In this document: positions 17,792 to 27,174 of the stretch, piece after piece
How the letters are laid out: each line of letters opens with the position of its first letter
Position numbering within the stretch: the first letter of the stretch is position 1
Assembly (NCBI RefSeq): GCF_004799345.1
Contig: NZ_SSMC01000001.1
Location: 496,001-560,000 of the forward strand
DNA from: Robertkochia marina
GTDB lineage: Bacteria > Bacteroidota > Bacteroidia > Flavobacteriales > Flavobacteriaceae
DNA: 64,000 bases
Reading direction: 5' to 3'
The notes under the pieces: model-generated
The model's database searches: none
What the model saw: only the letters and a program-made list of their open reading frames with translations
Told to the model about the DNA's origin: nothing
Translations under genes and position numbers: made by a program

Positions 17792-19294
17792 TCAAAGCTC
17801 CTTTTGGGCTGTTGGTATCACAATGGTTTGCAGGGCCTGGGCACTGATCCGGATCTCTCGCTCGAGTCCGTTCCAATTTAAACGAAATGACCTCGGAGTA
17901 TTCCCCTCATTAAACACCACTACCGCCATGGTATTATCAGGATTAACAGCTGCGGTTACCATCAGAGATTCATCGGTAGCCTTTGCCTCAATGATCCTGG
18001 CTCCCGGACGTATATATTTACTGAAATGGGCCATGACATAATACAGTGGCGTGAAGTACACCTCATCCTGTTCAGGATCAACGATCACCGGAGCTGCGCA
18101 CCAATTTTCGAACCAGTTCGGACCTCCCTGCCTGTCGAGTACCATATTCCAGTCTACCCAACCATCAACCCAATTATTCAAACACCCGATAATATCGCGG
18201 GCGTAGCGGTTTACCGGAGCATACTTGGGGTGCAGGTATTTTTTCTCTTCTTCTCTCCAATCATACCCCCAATCTGTAGCTTCTTTCTTCCAGTACCAGG
18301 CATCATCCTGCCATTGCGGTACCTCAGAGTCTACACAGGCTTCTGTCTGAATCAAATATTTTCCGGGAGCCTTTTCATGAGCATATTGCAGTTCTTCAGG
18401 GAAGTAATCATAGGTGCTTTCATACCAGTGAATGGCTGTCCCGTCAAAATATTTGGAACTTTCCTCATCGCGGAACATTACATCCACCCATTTAGGGAGT
18501 TCTTCACGGTTTTGATCATAGCCCAGGATAATCATCTCTCCCTTACCGTCTGCCTCCAACATAGGCCCCAAATGATGTTGTACAAAATCGGTCATTTCTT
18601 CAGGAGTGAAATGCATACTCTCCCAGTTATTCCCGTTACCGTTAGGTTCATTCTCTACGGTAAAACCCCAGATATCTATGCCTTCATTTTTATAGGCATC
18701 GGTATACTTTAAAAATACCCCGGCCCAGGCGTCATAATATTCAGGCAGGAGCTTTCCGCCCACCCACTCGTTATTATCCTTCATCCATGGAGCAGCGGTC
18801 CACGGTGAGGCAATGATACGGAATCCGTCTTCTGAAAACTCCATCGCCTCTTTGATCATAGGTATGAGATCATCCTTATCCGGATCAATGGTAAAATGTT
18901 CCAGTGCTGTATCGCCTTCTACCGGAGTATAGGAATACTGACCCAGGGAAAAATCACAGGAATTCATATGAGTCCGGGTAAGAGAATACCGGGCTCCTTC
19001 CTTCCCGAAGTATGCCTGCAGAATGGTATCTCTTTGGGCCTTACTCATCCTGTTAAGGAGGGAGGCCGAGGCCTCGGTAAAGGCCCCTCCAAAACCTGTA
19101 ATGGTCTGGTAGCTCACTTCAGGATCTATGGTGATCACAGAGACTTCCTCTGCAGGTTTACCCCCGGTAACCTGTGTTAATTTATTACCACCGGCAGAAG
19201 TTTCAAACACAGTGATCTCCGGCTGCTCTTCCTTTTGGCAAGACGTGATCACACCACCGGTAAGCAGGACTAAAACAAGGTGTTTAATATTCAT
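17792..19294 (-). CDS. GH30-family glycoside hydrolase lipoprotein
   Basis: A 500-residue lipoprotein (signal ending VITSC). The mature enzyme has the GH30 layout: a TIM barrel with acid/base Glu216 in VENEPNG and nucleophile Glu318 in QTEACVD, then a C-terminal beta-sandwich (SLMVTAAVNPDNTMAVVVFNEG, with the closing QALQTIVIP). GH30 enzymes in Bacteroidota often cleave beta-1,6-glucan or beta-1,6 branches of laminarin, also glucosylceramide-like substrates. It is the last gene of a five-gene minus-strand glucan cluster, so a beta-1,6-glucanase role is favoured by context. Confidence 0.9.
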   Translation of the reverse strand: MNIKHLVLVLLTGGVITSCQKEEQPEITVFETSAGGNKLTQVTGGKPAEEVSVITIDPEVSYQTITGFGGAFTEASASLLNRMSKAQRDTILQAYFGKEGARYSLTRTHMNSCDFSLGQYSYTPVEGDTALEHFTIDPDKDDLIPMIKEAMEFSEDGFRIIASPWTAAPWMKDNNEWVGGKLLPEYYDAWAGVFLKYTDAYKNEGIDIWGFTVENEPNGNGNNWESMHFTPEEMTDFVQHHLGPMLEADGKGEMIILGYDQNREELPKWVDVMFRDEESSKYFDGTAIHWYESTYDYFPEELQYAHEKAPGKYLIQTEACVDSEVPQWQDDAWYWKKEATDWGYDWREEEKKYLHPKYAPVNRYARDIIGCLNNWVDGWVDWNMVLDRQGGPNWFENWCAAPVIVDPEQDEVYFTPLYYVMAHFSKYIRPGARIIEAKATDESLMVTAAVNPDNTMAVVVFNEGNTPRSFRLNWNGLEREIRISAQALQTIVIPTAQKEL

Positions 19295-19356
19295 AATGCT
19301 TTCAAATTTTGAAATTAAATTTCTTCTGTTACAGCCGTCGGTCAGGATGCAGCTCC

Positions 19357-20856
19357 TTACTGTTCTTTTCTTCTCCTTTTAAGCTCCTGGCTGATCTCGT
19401 TCGCTTTCTCTTCGGTAAGGTCATAGTTACGCATTACATACATAGCCAGCAGGGTTCCTGCAATAGGGAGGAGGGTATAAAACAACCGGAGTCCGGTAAT
19501 GGCTCCATCAGGCTGTTCAGCTGCCCCTTCGGTGAAACCAACCAACCCCATAATAAGCCCGGTAGATAATCCGGCTATGGCCTGACCAAATTTTACCATC
19601 CACCAGTAAATGGCTCCAAAGGTACCTTCCTTACGAGGCAGGCCGTATTTAAGTTCATCCAGGTCACATACGTCGGCAGTCATACTCATCATCATGGTAA
19701 ACAGGCTCCCGATACCGAAGGAGAAGAAAGGTAATGCGATAAGAAACAGCCAGGGTTTTCCCGGAACGAATAAGAACCAGAAAAGGATGTAACCAATAAT
19801 GGAAATGGCCTGGGAGATCATAAAGGTTCTCTTCTTCCCAATTTTTTCAGACATTTTCGTAACGATAGGGATCACAATAAAGGTCGTTGCAAGGGCACCC
19901 ACACTGCCGTGCAGCGCTGGCCAGTTACCTGCTGCTCCGGCGTCACCCCCAAAAAGGTGGTATACAATAATGAAAAAAGAAAAAGCCGCAATGGTATTAA
20001 AAGAATTGAAGACCAGGAAGGTAGCTCCACAAAGCTTCATGAAGGGTTTATTTCTCCAGGCTTGCTTAAAGCCTTGCGTAATTTCCGTAAAACTATTTTT
20101 TACATTACCCAGGGTTATAGGTTTCAGGTTGGAGTCATTCAGGGTAGAATGACTCTTGATGAAAACTGCAGGTACCATTGCCAGGAGCATACATCCAATA
20201 CCGACATAGATGGAAACCTCTCTGGCCCCGGCATCGGCAGTTTCAAACCACTCTGGCTTATACAGCACCACCCAGAACCAGGGTGCAATGACCCAGGCCC
20301 ACTGCCCGATCCATTGTGCTACTGCCATGATGCGGGTACGTTCATGAAAATCATCGCTCATCTCGTATCCCATAGCCACATAGGGCACACTGAACACTGT
20401 TAATCCCAGATAAAAAACGAACGACAACAACAGGAAATACCAGAAATTATAGGTAAGTCCATTGGCCTCATAGAGCTGCCACATGGCAACAAAAGAAACC
20501 CCCATAATAACTGCCCCCGTAAAGACATACTGCCTGCGTCTCCCCCATTTCGATTTGGTATTATCTGAAATGAACCCCATAATTGGGTCAGTAATGGCGT
20601 CAAACAATCGCGGAAGAAAGAAGATCAAACCCCAAAGTAAGGGCGGAAATCCAAGGTCTTGCACAAGAACCACCATAAAAACCCCCAGGGCGGCCGGGAA
20701 CATCTGGTTGGCCAGCATCCCCAGTCCAAAGGCGATCTTCTGCCCCATGGGTACTTTTTCTGAATATTCATGTGTATTTTTCATATCCTTTTTTTTAAGA
20801 GTGGTATCGGGAGTCATGGCAACTTGATCGCCTATAATATCCTCGGCATTTTTCAT
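19357..20856 (-). CDS. GPH-family (MFS_2) cation symporter for glycosides
   Basis: A 499-residue transporter with about 12 helices. The family motif is FFLPRLFDAITDPIMGFISD followed by KSKWGRRRQYV, as in melibiose-type glycoside-pentoside-hexuronide:cation symporters. Its place between GH30 and GH-A enzymes suggests uptake of short glucans or gentiobiose/laminaribiose into the cytosol, feeding the phosphorylase upstream. The start is uncertain: ATG at 20856 is preferred over a TTG at 20889, and a later ATG at 20784 (MKNTHEYSEK) is also possible. Confidence 0.9.
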   Translation of the reverse strand: MKNAEDIIGDQVAMTPDTTLKKKDMKNTHEYSEKVPMGQKIAFGLGMLANQMFPAALGVFMVVLVQDLGFPPLLWGLIFFLPRLFDAITDPIMGFISDNTKSKWGRRRQYVFTGAVIMGVSFVAMWQLYEANGLTYNFWYFLLLSFVFYLGLTVFSVPYVAMGYEMSDDFHERTRIMAVAQWIGQWAWVIAPWFWVVLYKPEWFETADAGAREVSIYVGIGCMLLAMVPAVFIKSHSTLNDSNLKPITLGNVKNSFTEITQGFKQAWRNKPFMKLCGATFLVFNSFNTIAAFSFFIIVYHLFGGDAGAAGNWPALHGSVGALATTFIVIPIVTKMSEKIGKKRTFMISQAISIIGYILFWFLFVPGKPWLFLIALPFFSFGIGSLFTMMMSMTADVCDLDELKYGLPRKEGTFGAIYWWMVKFGQAIAGLSTGLIMGLVGFTEGAAEQPDGAITGLRLFYTLLPIAGTLLAMYVMRNYDLTEEKANEISQELKRRRKEQ

Positions 20857-20914
20857 GTGGTTTAGTTTAAGGTTGGCTTTTGCCGGCAAAGGGAATGCAC
20901 GGGATAAAAACCAT

Positions 20915-21937
20915 TTAGTTGGTTTTAGTATTATTGGTAAACAATGTTTTCAAAATGTAATAGGCTTCCTTTTTTTGTCTGTCAATATCAATGATACCCC
21001 AGTATTCTTCATTAGGGGTGCGGTCATATGGCACTCCGGAACTCCCCGGGGCCCATCCTCCTTTATCCTGTTGGGAAGGATTTCCGGCCTTCCACCACTC
21101 ATCTACAAAAGAAAACACAGCAACACCCAGGTTAACCTCTTCATGCTCTAAAACCTGGGTCAATATTTTTTGTAAGGCATCAGCCTGAGCCTTCTCGTTC
21201 TTACCTTCCTCATATCCCTGAGCAGCTACCGTCATATAACTGTCTGCTCCGGCTTCTGAAATATACATCGGTTTTTCACTTATCGCCTCCCATTGTGAAA
21301 ACAGCTCTTGTGGATTATCCCACCGGTAGATATTCATCCCCCAGATATCCACTGCAGGACACTTTTCCAAAATTTCTGCAGAGGGCAACTCTCCATGGGC
21401 GGTAGCCACCGGATGATCCTGATCGATCCCCTGAATTTTATCCGCCATAGTATTCAAGGCCTTATACCAGGTATTGATATCGCCCCCGAACCATTCAGGG
21501 TGATAATTGTATTCATTACCCAGCTCCCAAAATAAGATCGCAGGATGGTCTTTGTATGTTCTTACATAGTCCAGACAGGTTTCAGAAAGTATATCGAATT
21601 GCCCGTTTTGGTTATATCCAAATCCTACGATCACACGAATACCCGCTTCATAGAGCTTATCGAGCACCATGCTGTCTGCAACAGGCTCATAAACCCTTAC
21701 GGTATTAATACCGGCTTCCTGCATGAGCTGCAGATCACGGTCAAGATGCTCAAAACTCCTTTGGGTTTCGCCCCTGGAAACAGGGTGGTAACATACCCCT
21801 TTTATGGTATACGGAGTACCATTAACCTGCAGCTGTCGTCCTGAAAGGGAAACCTCCTGGGCTGCAGCAGTAAATAAGATTGCAAAGCACAGTACCGTAA
21901 ACAATATCCTTTTTGATATGCTATTGTTCATTTGCAT
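20915..21937 (-). CDS. Secreted clan GH-A glycoside hydrolase (GH2/GH5-like TIM barrel)
   Basis: A 340-residue protein with a signal peptide (ILFTVLCFAILFTAAAQ). The barrel carries acid/base Glu142 in FWELGNEYNYHPEW and a nucleophile candidate Glu228 in YISEAGADS, with the substrate-site phrase GVCYHPVSRG. It is only a catalytic domain, without the sugar-binding domains of full-length GH2 enzymes. I cannot choose between a GH2-related and another GH-A family. The start may be the ATG at 21937 or the one at 21931; both overlap the GH17 end by about 10-17 bases, implying translational coupling. Confidence 0.82.
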   Translation of the reverse strand: MQMNNSISKRILFTVLCFAILFTAAAQEVSLSGRQLQVNGTPYTIKGVCYHPVSRGETQRSFEHLDRDLQLMQEAGINTVRVYEPVADSMVLDKLYEAGIRVIVGFGYNQNGQFDILSETCLDYVRTYKDHPAILFWELGNEYNYHPEWFGGDINTWYKALNTMADKIQGIDQDHPVATAHGELPSAEILEKCPAVDIWGMNIYRWDNPQELFSQWEAISEKPMYISEAGADSYMTVAAQGYEEGKNEKAQADALQKILTQVLEHEEVNLGVAVFSFVDEWWKAGNPSQQDKGGWAPGSSGVPYDRTPNEEYWGIIDIDRQKKEAYYILKTLFTNNTKTN

Positions 21938-23216
21938 CCGTTTTAGTCAGTTCCGGAAGGTATACCTCCTGCATCAGTGCTTCCCTGTCGCCTTCAAAGG
22001 TTTTTTCTATTGGATTACCGTTTCTTGATAATCCTTTAAACACCCCCCGATCTACCTCATCCCAGAGTACATACTTGGCCTTGCCATCAACGGTGAAAAG
22101 GCCAAAATGATTTTCAGAACCCATGGGATTCGCAGCATCTTTCCAGATCTCATCAAAGGCCTCAAAATAAAAGCAAGCTATATTTTGGGCCTTGCTCCAC
22201 GCTCTTATATTTCTGTAATACAATGCTTGTTTTACTTCATCGGCAGCCTTTGACCCTTCCTGACCATAGAAACCATCTGTACTACTGGCCCACCCGGTCT
22301 CGCCGATATGTACCGGTTTGCTCACCCCTATTTCTTCAAGGTAATCCAATACATTTTGGTGCTGAATTTTAGCGTAATCTGCTGCTGCCTTCATCGATCG
22401 TTCCAGTTGTTCCTCCTGAGATAATGCAGCGCTTGTATCTATGGCTTCGTTCCAAAACTCCGGATTGTAATGGGTGTCATGAAATGGGTAGGTATGCACC
22501 GAGATATAGTCTACAGCTCGGGCCAGTGCTTCCAATTCTTCCTTATGGTAAGAAGCATCTCCACCTCCCCAGGAAGCAAAATTATCTGAACTGGTAATCC
22601 ACAGATCCTGCGACAACTGCCCTTCTTTTTTTAACTCCTGTAAATGGTTCACCCATTTGAGAATAACTCCCGGCTGAACAAAATAGCTGGTCGCCCAGTG
22701 CACCATAGCCTCATTACCTACTGCAAGTATCTTAACGATCTCAGGATATTTTTTTGAGAGCGCAACAGCCTTCTCGACCTCCCCGGTATTTTTATCAAGA
22801 GCCTCCGACTCGTGATCCGGGTGGTCGGTCCAGGCATCCTTGCAATCGATCCAGATACCCAGCATCACGTACATCTCAAACTCCGGATCTTCATCTCTTA
22901 ACTCTTTGATGGCCTGCAGCACATTTGCTGCATGAGGAAAATGGACATTGTAGGTTCGTATCATATTCACCCCCATGGCCGATAAGATCAGCATATCCTC
23001 CTTTAACTCTTCAAGAGATGGCTGATCATCTCTACTCCCTTTCCGATAACCGCCATAGGAAATAGCCATAGTAGAGGTATCCTGCAACAGCAAAGCAGCA
23101 GTTTTCCCTTTGTTGGTCATTTTTTCACCTCCCTGGTCTTTACAGGCGGCAAAAAACAAGATCAGAAGGGTAAAGATTCCCTTGCCAAGCAGGTTTAAAT
23201 TCTTCATATGGGGCAT
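21921..23216 (-). CDS. GH17-like beta-glucanase lipoprotein
   Basis: A 431-residue lipoprotein (hydrophobic stretch then FAACKDQ, Cys25). The GH17 clan-A signature pair is present: acid/base Glu169 in VGNEAM and nucleophile Glu306 in IGETGW, with the N-terminal phrase GVNMIRTYNV that resembles the family. GH17 enzymes cleave or transfer beta-1,3-glucans. Start codon ATG at 23216 shares one base with the phosphorylase stop (TAATG), showing tight coupling. Another ATG nine bases on (23207) is possible. Confidence 0.87.
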   Translation of the reverse strand: MPHMKNLNLLGKGIFTLLILFFAACKDQGGEKMTNKGKTAALLLQDTSTMAISYGGYRKGSRDDQPSLEELKEDMLILSAMGVNMIRTYNVHFPHAANVLQAIKELRDEDPEFEMYVMLGIWIDCKDAWTDHPDHESEALDKNTGEVEKAVALSKKYPEIVKILAVGNEAMVHWATSYFVQPGVILKWVNHLQELKKEGQLSQDLWITSSDNFASWGGGDASYHKEELEALARAVDYISVHTYPFHDTHYNPEFWNEAIDTSAALSQEEQLERSMKAAADYAKIQHQNVLDYLEEIGVSKPVHIGETGWASSTDGFYGQEGSKAADEVKQALYYRNIRAWSKAQNIACFYFEAFDEIWKDAANPMGSENHFGLFTVDGKAKYVLWDEVDRGVFKGLSRNGNPIEKTFEGDREALMQEVYLPELTKTDANEQ

Positions 23217-26200
23217 TAATTTATTGCAACTACGACCTTAATTATATCTCCGGTTCGTCCAAAGACCATGCTACTGTATTCAGTATCAAGAGCATTACCT
23301 CCCAGGGTCTCTACTTCCCCTGACCGCAGGTAAATCTGCACTTCATTTTTGTCGGCCCTGGTATAGATTACAGGCACCTGGCAGCAGGTAAAAGCCAGGG
23401 TATCCTTGTCTAATTCTATGGTCCGGAAGTTTCCTTGAATATCTACGTATTCAAAACGCGCCGGTTTGGCAAGAAACTCTTCCTCCTTCAGCATATAGGG
23501 TTTAAAGGTGAGGCTCCCTTCTTGAACAGCAACCCCCAATTCTCCAAACCTGCTTAAAACGTCTTCTTTCACCTGGCCTGTCATTCCGGGCTGCTGCGCC
23601 CCCTTACCTCCGGGAGTATGGGAGTATGGATCTGTTGGGAATGCTCCGTAAACCTCCGGAGACTTGTTGGCTCCTATACCTTCATTAATTTCAAAATAAT
23701 GGGCAATGACACGATCCAGAACCTCTTTATCGGCACCTTCCCGTTTTGCCCTATCTGCTATCTCCCATACAGCCAGCAGCAATTTAGAAACCATATGCCA
23801 ATAGATAGAGCCGAGCCCCTCATACCCGTAAAAGGTTCCTGAGCGCCCTGTAAAAGCTTTATGGTTAAATACCTCCTCGAAGATCGCACCCAACAGATCT
23901 CTTTCCTGACTTACCAATGTACTGTACTCTTCAGGAAGCTGATCAAGGGCCTCTTCAAGCGAATTTATATTGTGAAAATTACCATTAAAATGAACCCCAC
24001 CGTGAATATCTGCCGATATCACCTGTTGATTGCCCTCAGCCAGTAAACGCTGTAATAATTTTGACTTATTTACTCCACTTTCAGGAATGTTATTTCGGTC
24101 CAGGAATTTTGGCAGCTCTTTGTTCGGATAAAGAATATAGCTGTTCTGATCTTCCCTGTAGAGTGCGCTTTTTCGTAAAGCATCTAACACGTTCAGGCTT
24201 TCTTCAACAGAAAGGTATCCGGAACTTAAAACAGCCACCTGCCCTTCCAGCATTTCTGATAAGTAAGAGATCTCTGCCTCCTGTTCTCCTTTAATGGTAA
24301 CCAGGTTATAGGCATGGTAAAGACCATCAGATCGTTTGTTTGCCCTTACAGTATGTTCCATCCAGGTTTTAGCCAGGGCAGCAAACTCCTGTACCTCTTT
24401 CAGTGATAAAGATCTGCGTTCTCCTGAAAAACCATGCTCATAAATAGTTTTGCGATAATGGCTTCCGGCTTCTCCGAGAAGATCAAGGACCATTCTACGG
24501 TCCTGGTCAGAAATAGCTCCGGAAAGCAGTCCTTTATGCTGATCAAATGCCGATCGGATGTGTTCAAAGAAGGTATGTAGTTCAACTGAGATCTCCGGAT
24601 CTCCTCCTGGAGAGTTTTCTATCAGGCTTTCCAGGTAGTTAAGAAATCTCCTCAGGTAATACAAGGTAACCATAGACACACCGTTACCTACCAGGGCGTT
24701 ATTTGCATCATTCCATTCCGGACGCTGGGTATTCATCCAGATACCGCCCTCAGGAATAAAATTGGATAGTTTAGCTAAAACCGTGGCAAGGATCTTCTCT
24801 GTAAAATTCACTCTGTGAGTTTCTCCCTTCCTGTCTCTTATTAAGGCTCCGTCTGCTCCCAATTCATTGCGTGTTGCACGGATCTCTTTATCGGCAGCAA
24901 AATCAAAGTCGATAGTATTTTTTGGATCCTTTAAGATTGATCCATAGTCCTTGATACGGTAGGGCACATTAGCATACACAAAAATATTCTGGTCAAAGTA
25001 TGCAGCCAGACGCTCAGGATAATATTCTTCAATAAATTCGAGGAATTTCAACAGGTAAATGATCTGATGATCACCCCAGTATCCGATGTAAGACCATGGG
25101 TTGTCCGGCTCTATGGTTTCCCAATCAAACCCGTCTTTGGTCACCCGGTATGGATTATAACCATCAAAGGTGGTTGCATTTAGAAACTTATGGATCATCC
25201 CTTCTATGAATTCCGGGTAAGCATGGGCAAGGGCCTCCCAGTTTTGAAAGATATCTCTCCAATTACCCTGATAGTCCAGGATCTTGGAACCGTCGATCTC
25301 ATTCCTGGTATTTATGGAAAACTTATTCCAGGGGCGACTGGGATCGCCATGCCTGCGGCTGAACTTTAAAGGCAGATACTCCTTACAAAGTCGCTTCAGG
25401 TCCATATCATCGGTTTCTCCAACCAATCTATTCAGGTCGGCAAGAGTGAAAATAGGGGGGAGCTTATTTAACAGCTCCTCGTGCTTTTGGTATAGTGATT
25501 TATTGGCTTTACGGAGGTAGGGCATAAAATCTGATTTTTCTATTTGATAGTTACTATCAAAAATACCCCCTCTCATGATGTTAAACATCGTATTGGCAAA
25601 GTGCCTTGTTACCCTTCGTTTATCTGCAGTTAATTGCAAGCCATCAGCTGCTCCAACCAAGGCCTTAAGCTCTTCAGAACCTGCAGCTATATCACCTAGT
25701 ATTTCTTCCTGAATATTATTTGCACCAAGGATCTGCTCCTTAAGACTGATAATGTCAGGAACCGATTTATTGACATCGGCTATGATCATCCATTCCCGGG
25801 CATCACCCGCCCCAAGAGTTATCGACGAATTCAAAAAATACGCTCCTTTTTCGGCCCTGACATCGGTCTCTTCATTTACTTCCTCTCCTCTTCTGAAGGC
25901 ATCCAGCTGTAGTGAAGAAAGTAAACGCTTAGAACCCTGAAGCCCTTGAGACCAAACTACATTGGCCCGTAACGCCTCACTAGGCTCCGCTTTATCTACA
26001 ATGACCGCACTAAGAGAATAGATCCCTATACCGGCCTGAGCCTGCAGTTCACATTTTTTATATGCATCTACCAGGTTACTGCTGGCATTCTGAAGAGCAT
26101 CCTCAACTCCCCAGGGAAGTAGGTTCTGAATCCCATCGATCAGGTCAACCTCTGCTGCTTGCTCCCCGGTATTGAGCAACGATGATCGCTTTATAAAACC

Positions 26201-26674
26201 GAAGGTCGTACTCGAGTTCCACTCATACCTGAAAGTCATATCGAGGTCGTGATTTACCTCCTCAAAGATCACCTTATTACCAAGTGCATTTTTGTAGAGA
26301 TTTCGCGACAGATTATACACCCCGAACTGACGAACGGAAAAAGGCTCCCATAGATATACCTTACCCTTAACGCTCACCCGGAATATTGATTTGCTCCCGG
26401 TGATCTCGGCCATCTCGGTTATTTTATCATCAGTGTAATAAGGAAAAAGGGCATAGTTACTGTTCTTTCTACCGGCGGTTAGCCCCCCATTACTCGCTAT
26501 GAACATCCAATGGTTCGAGTTGCTCACTATGGTCATAAAAAAAGACCGCATCTGGTCTACATTGGTAATTTTATAGAATGTTTCGCCATCAACTACTGTC
26601 TCTTCAAAATCGATGTCGGTTTTGGCTAAAGATGCCGGTGTGTTTCCCAGGTGTATCTGCTGCATATTTTTCAT
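23216..26674 (-). CDS. Large cytosolic GH94-like glucan phosphorylase (GH149/GH161 candidate)
   Basis: A 1152-residue protein with no signal peptide. The middle contains the sequence RPEWNDANNA, whose Asp656 matches the catalytic acid of clan GH-Q phosphorylases such as cellobiose phosphorylase (EWND / DWND). N-terminal phrases such as FFMTIVSNSNHWMFIASNGGLTAG fit the long beta-sandwich of that clan. Its length is well above GH94 (about 800) and close to beta-1,3-glucan phosphorylases of GH149 and GH161 (about 1100). Its place as first gene of a GH17/GH30 operon supports phosphorolysis of beta-1,3-glucan or laminaribiose to glucose 1-phosphate, saving ATP. The exact family needs a profile search. 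Confidence 0.75.
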   Translation of the reverse strand: MKNMQQIHLGNTPASLAKTDIDFEETVVDGETFYKITNVDQMRSFFMTIVSNSNHWMFIASNGGLTAGRKNSNYALFPYYTDDKITEMAEITGSKSIFRVSVKGKVYLWEPFSVRQFGVYNLSRNLYKNALGNKVIFEEVNHDLDMTFRYEWNSSTTFGFIKRSSLLNTGEQAAEVDLIDGIQNLLPWGVEDALQNASSNLVDAYKKCELQAQAGIGIYSLSAVIVDKAEPSEALRANVVWSQGLQGSKRLLSSLQLDAFRRGEEVNEETDVRAEKGAYFLNSSITLGAGDAREWMIIADVNKSVPDIISLKEQILGANNIQEEILGDIAAGSEELKALVGAADGLQLTADKRRVTRHFANTMFNIMRGGIFDSNYQIEKSDFMPYLRKANKSLYQKHEELLNKLPPIFTLADLNRLVGETDDMDLKRLCKEYLPLKFSRRHGDPSRPWNKFSINTRNEIDGSKILDYQGNWRDIFQNWEALAHAYPEFIEGMIHKFLNATTFDGYNPYRVTKDGFDWETIEPDNPWSYIGYWGDHQIIYLLKFLEFIEEYYPERLAAYFDQNIFVYANVPYRIKDYGSILKDPKNTIDFDFAADKEIRATRNELGADGALIRDRKGETHRVNFTEKILATVLAKLSNFIPEGGIWMNTQRPEWNDANNALVGNGVSMVTLYYLRRFLNYLESLIENSPGGDPEISVELHTFFEHIRSAFDQHKGLLSGAISDQDRRMVLDLLGEAGSHYRKTIYEHGFSGERRSLSLKEVQEFAALAKTWMEHTVRANKRSDGLYHAYNLVTIKGEQEAEISYLSEMLEGQVAVLSSGYLSVEESLNVLDALRKSALYREDQNSYILYPNKELPKFLDRNNIPESGVNKSKLLQRLLAEGNQQVISADIHGGVHFNGNFHNINSLEEALDQLPEEYSTLVSQERDLLGAIFEEVFNHKAFTGRSGTFYGYEGLGSIYWHMVSKLLLAVWEIADRAKREGADKEVLDRVIAHYFEINEGIGANKSPEVYGAFPTDPYSHTPGGKGAQQPGMTGQVKEDVLSRFGELGVAVQEGSLTFKPYMLKEEEFLAKPARFEYVDIQGNFRTIELDKDTLAFTCCQVPVIYTRADKNEVQIYLRSGEVETLGGNALDTEYSSMVFGRTGDIIKVVVAIN

Positions 26675-27174
26675 GGAACTTATTTATTGTAACGAAGAAT
26701 CAAGATGGTCTTCCTTAAGAAAAAGACCTCCCTAAAATGATCCGCATTAAATCAATCAAATTTAATGAGAAGAGAAGGAACAAGCTAATAAACCACCTAT
26801 ACAACACCACAACAAAGATGAAATGACCACTCCTTCAGACCCTGGGACAGATACCACACCTCCCTGTAAAACAGTCTGTGAATACCAATTGATTATCAGC
26901 ATCATTCCTCAAAAAAAATGACCGACACCTGCAATCGGCCTTACGGAAAACAATGATCAGCTTCCTATAACAAACCTCAACAAAGCCTTTCAGATGATGG
27001 GGCATAATAAGGATACATTATAAACCCGACAATTTTACAAGGAAACACCTTCAATCTAATCTAATGCACTTATAAACAAAACTTTCAATAATGAACAGTG
27101 AGAATTAATTCATTAAATTTAACAGATAGTCTATATTCTAAAATATCTTAATAACGTCCCCTAAAGTCTTATGC
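26675..27174. other. Promoter gap between the glucan operon and a glycosyltransferase
   Basis: 500 bases of AT-rich non-coding DNA between divergent genes. It contains a candidate promoter for the glucan operon near 26757 and a small hairpin GGTCTT/AAGACC (about 26706-26727). I see no gene, no tRNA and no clear LacI-type operator in the rest. Confidence 0.5.
26757..26764 (-). promoter_or_regulatory. -7 element of the glucan operon
   Basis: Minus strand reads TAAATTTG, an exact TAnnTTTG match, about 83 bases before the phosphorylase ATG. TTG at 26783-26781 lies 16 bases upstream, a little short for a -33 element. Confidence 0.45.

Noticed and set aside
17792-26674. A complete polysaccharide utilization locus with SusC/SusD
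   Set aside because: No SusC or SusD gene exists in the cluster or next to it; the only transporter is the GPH symporter.
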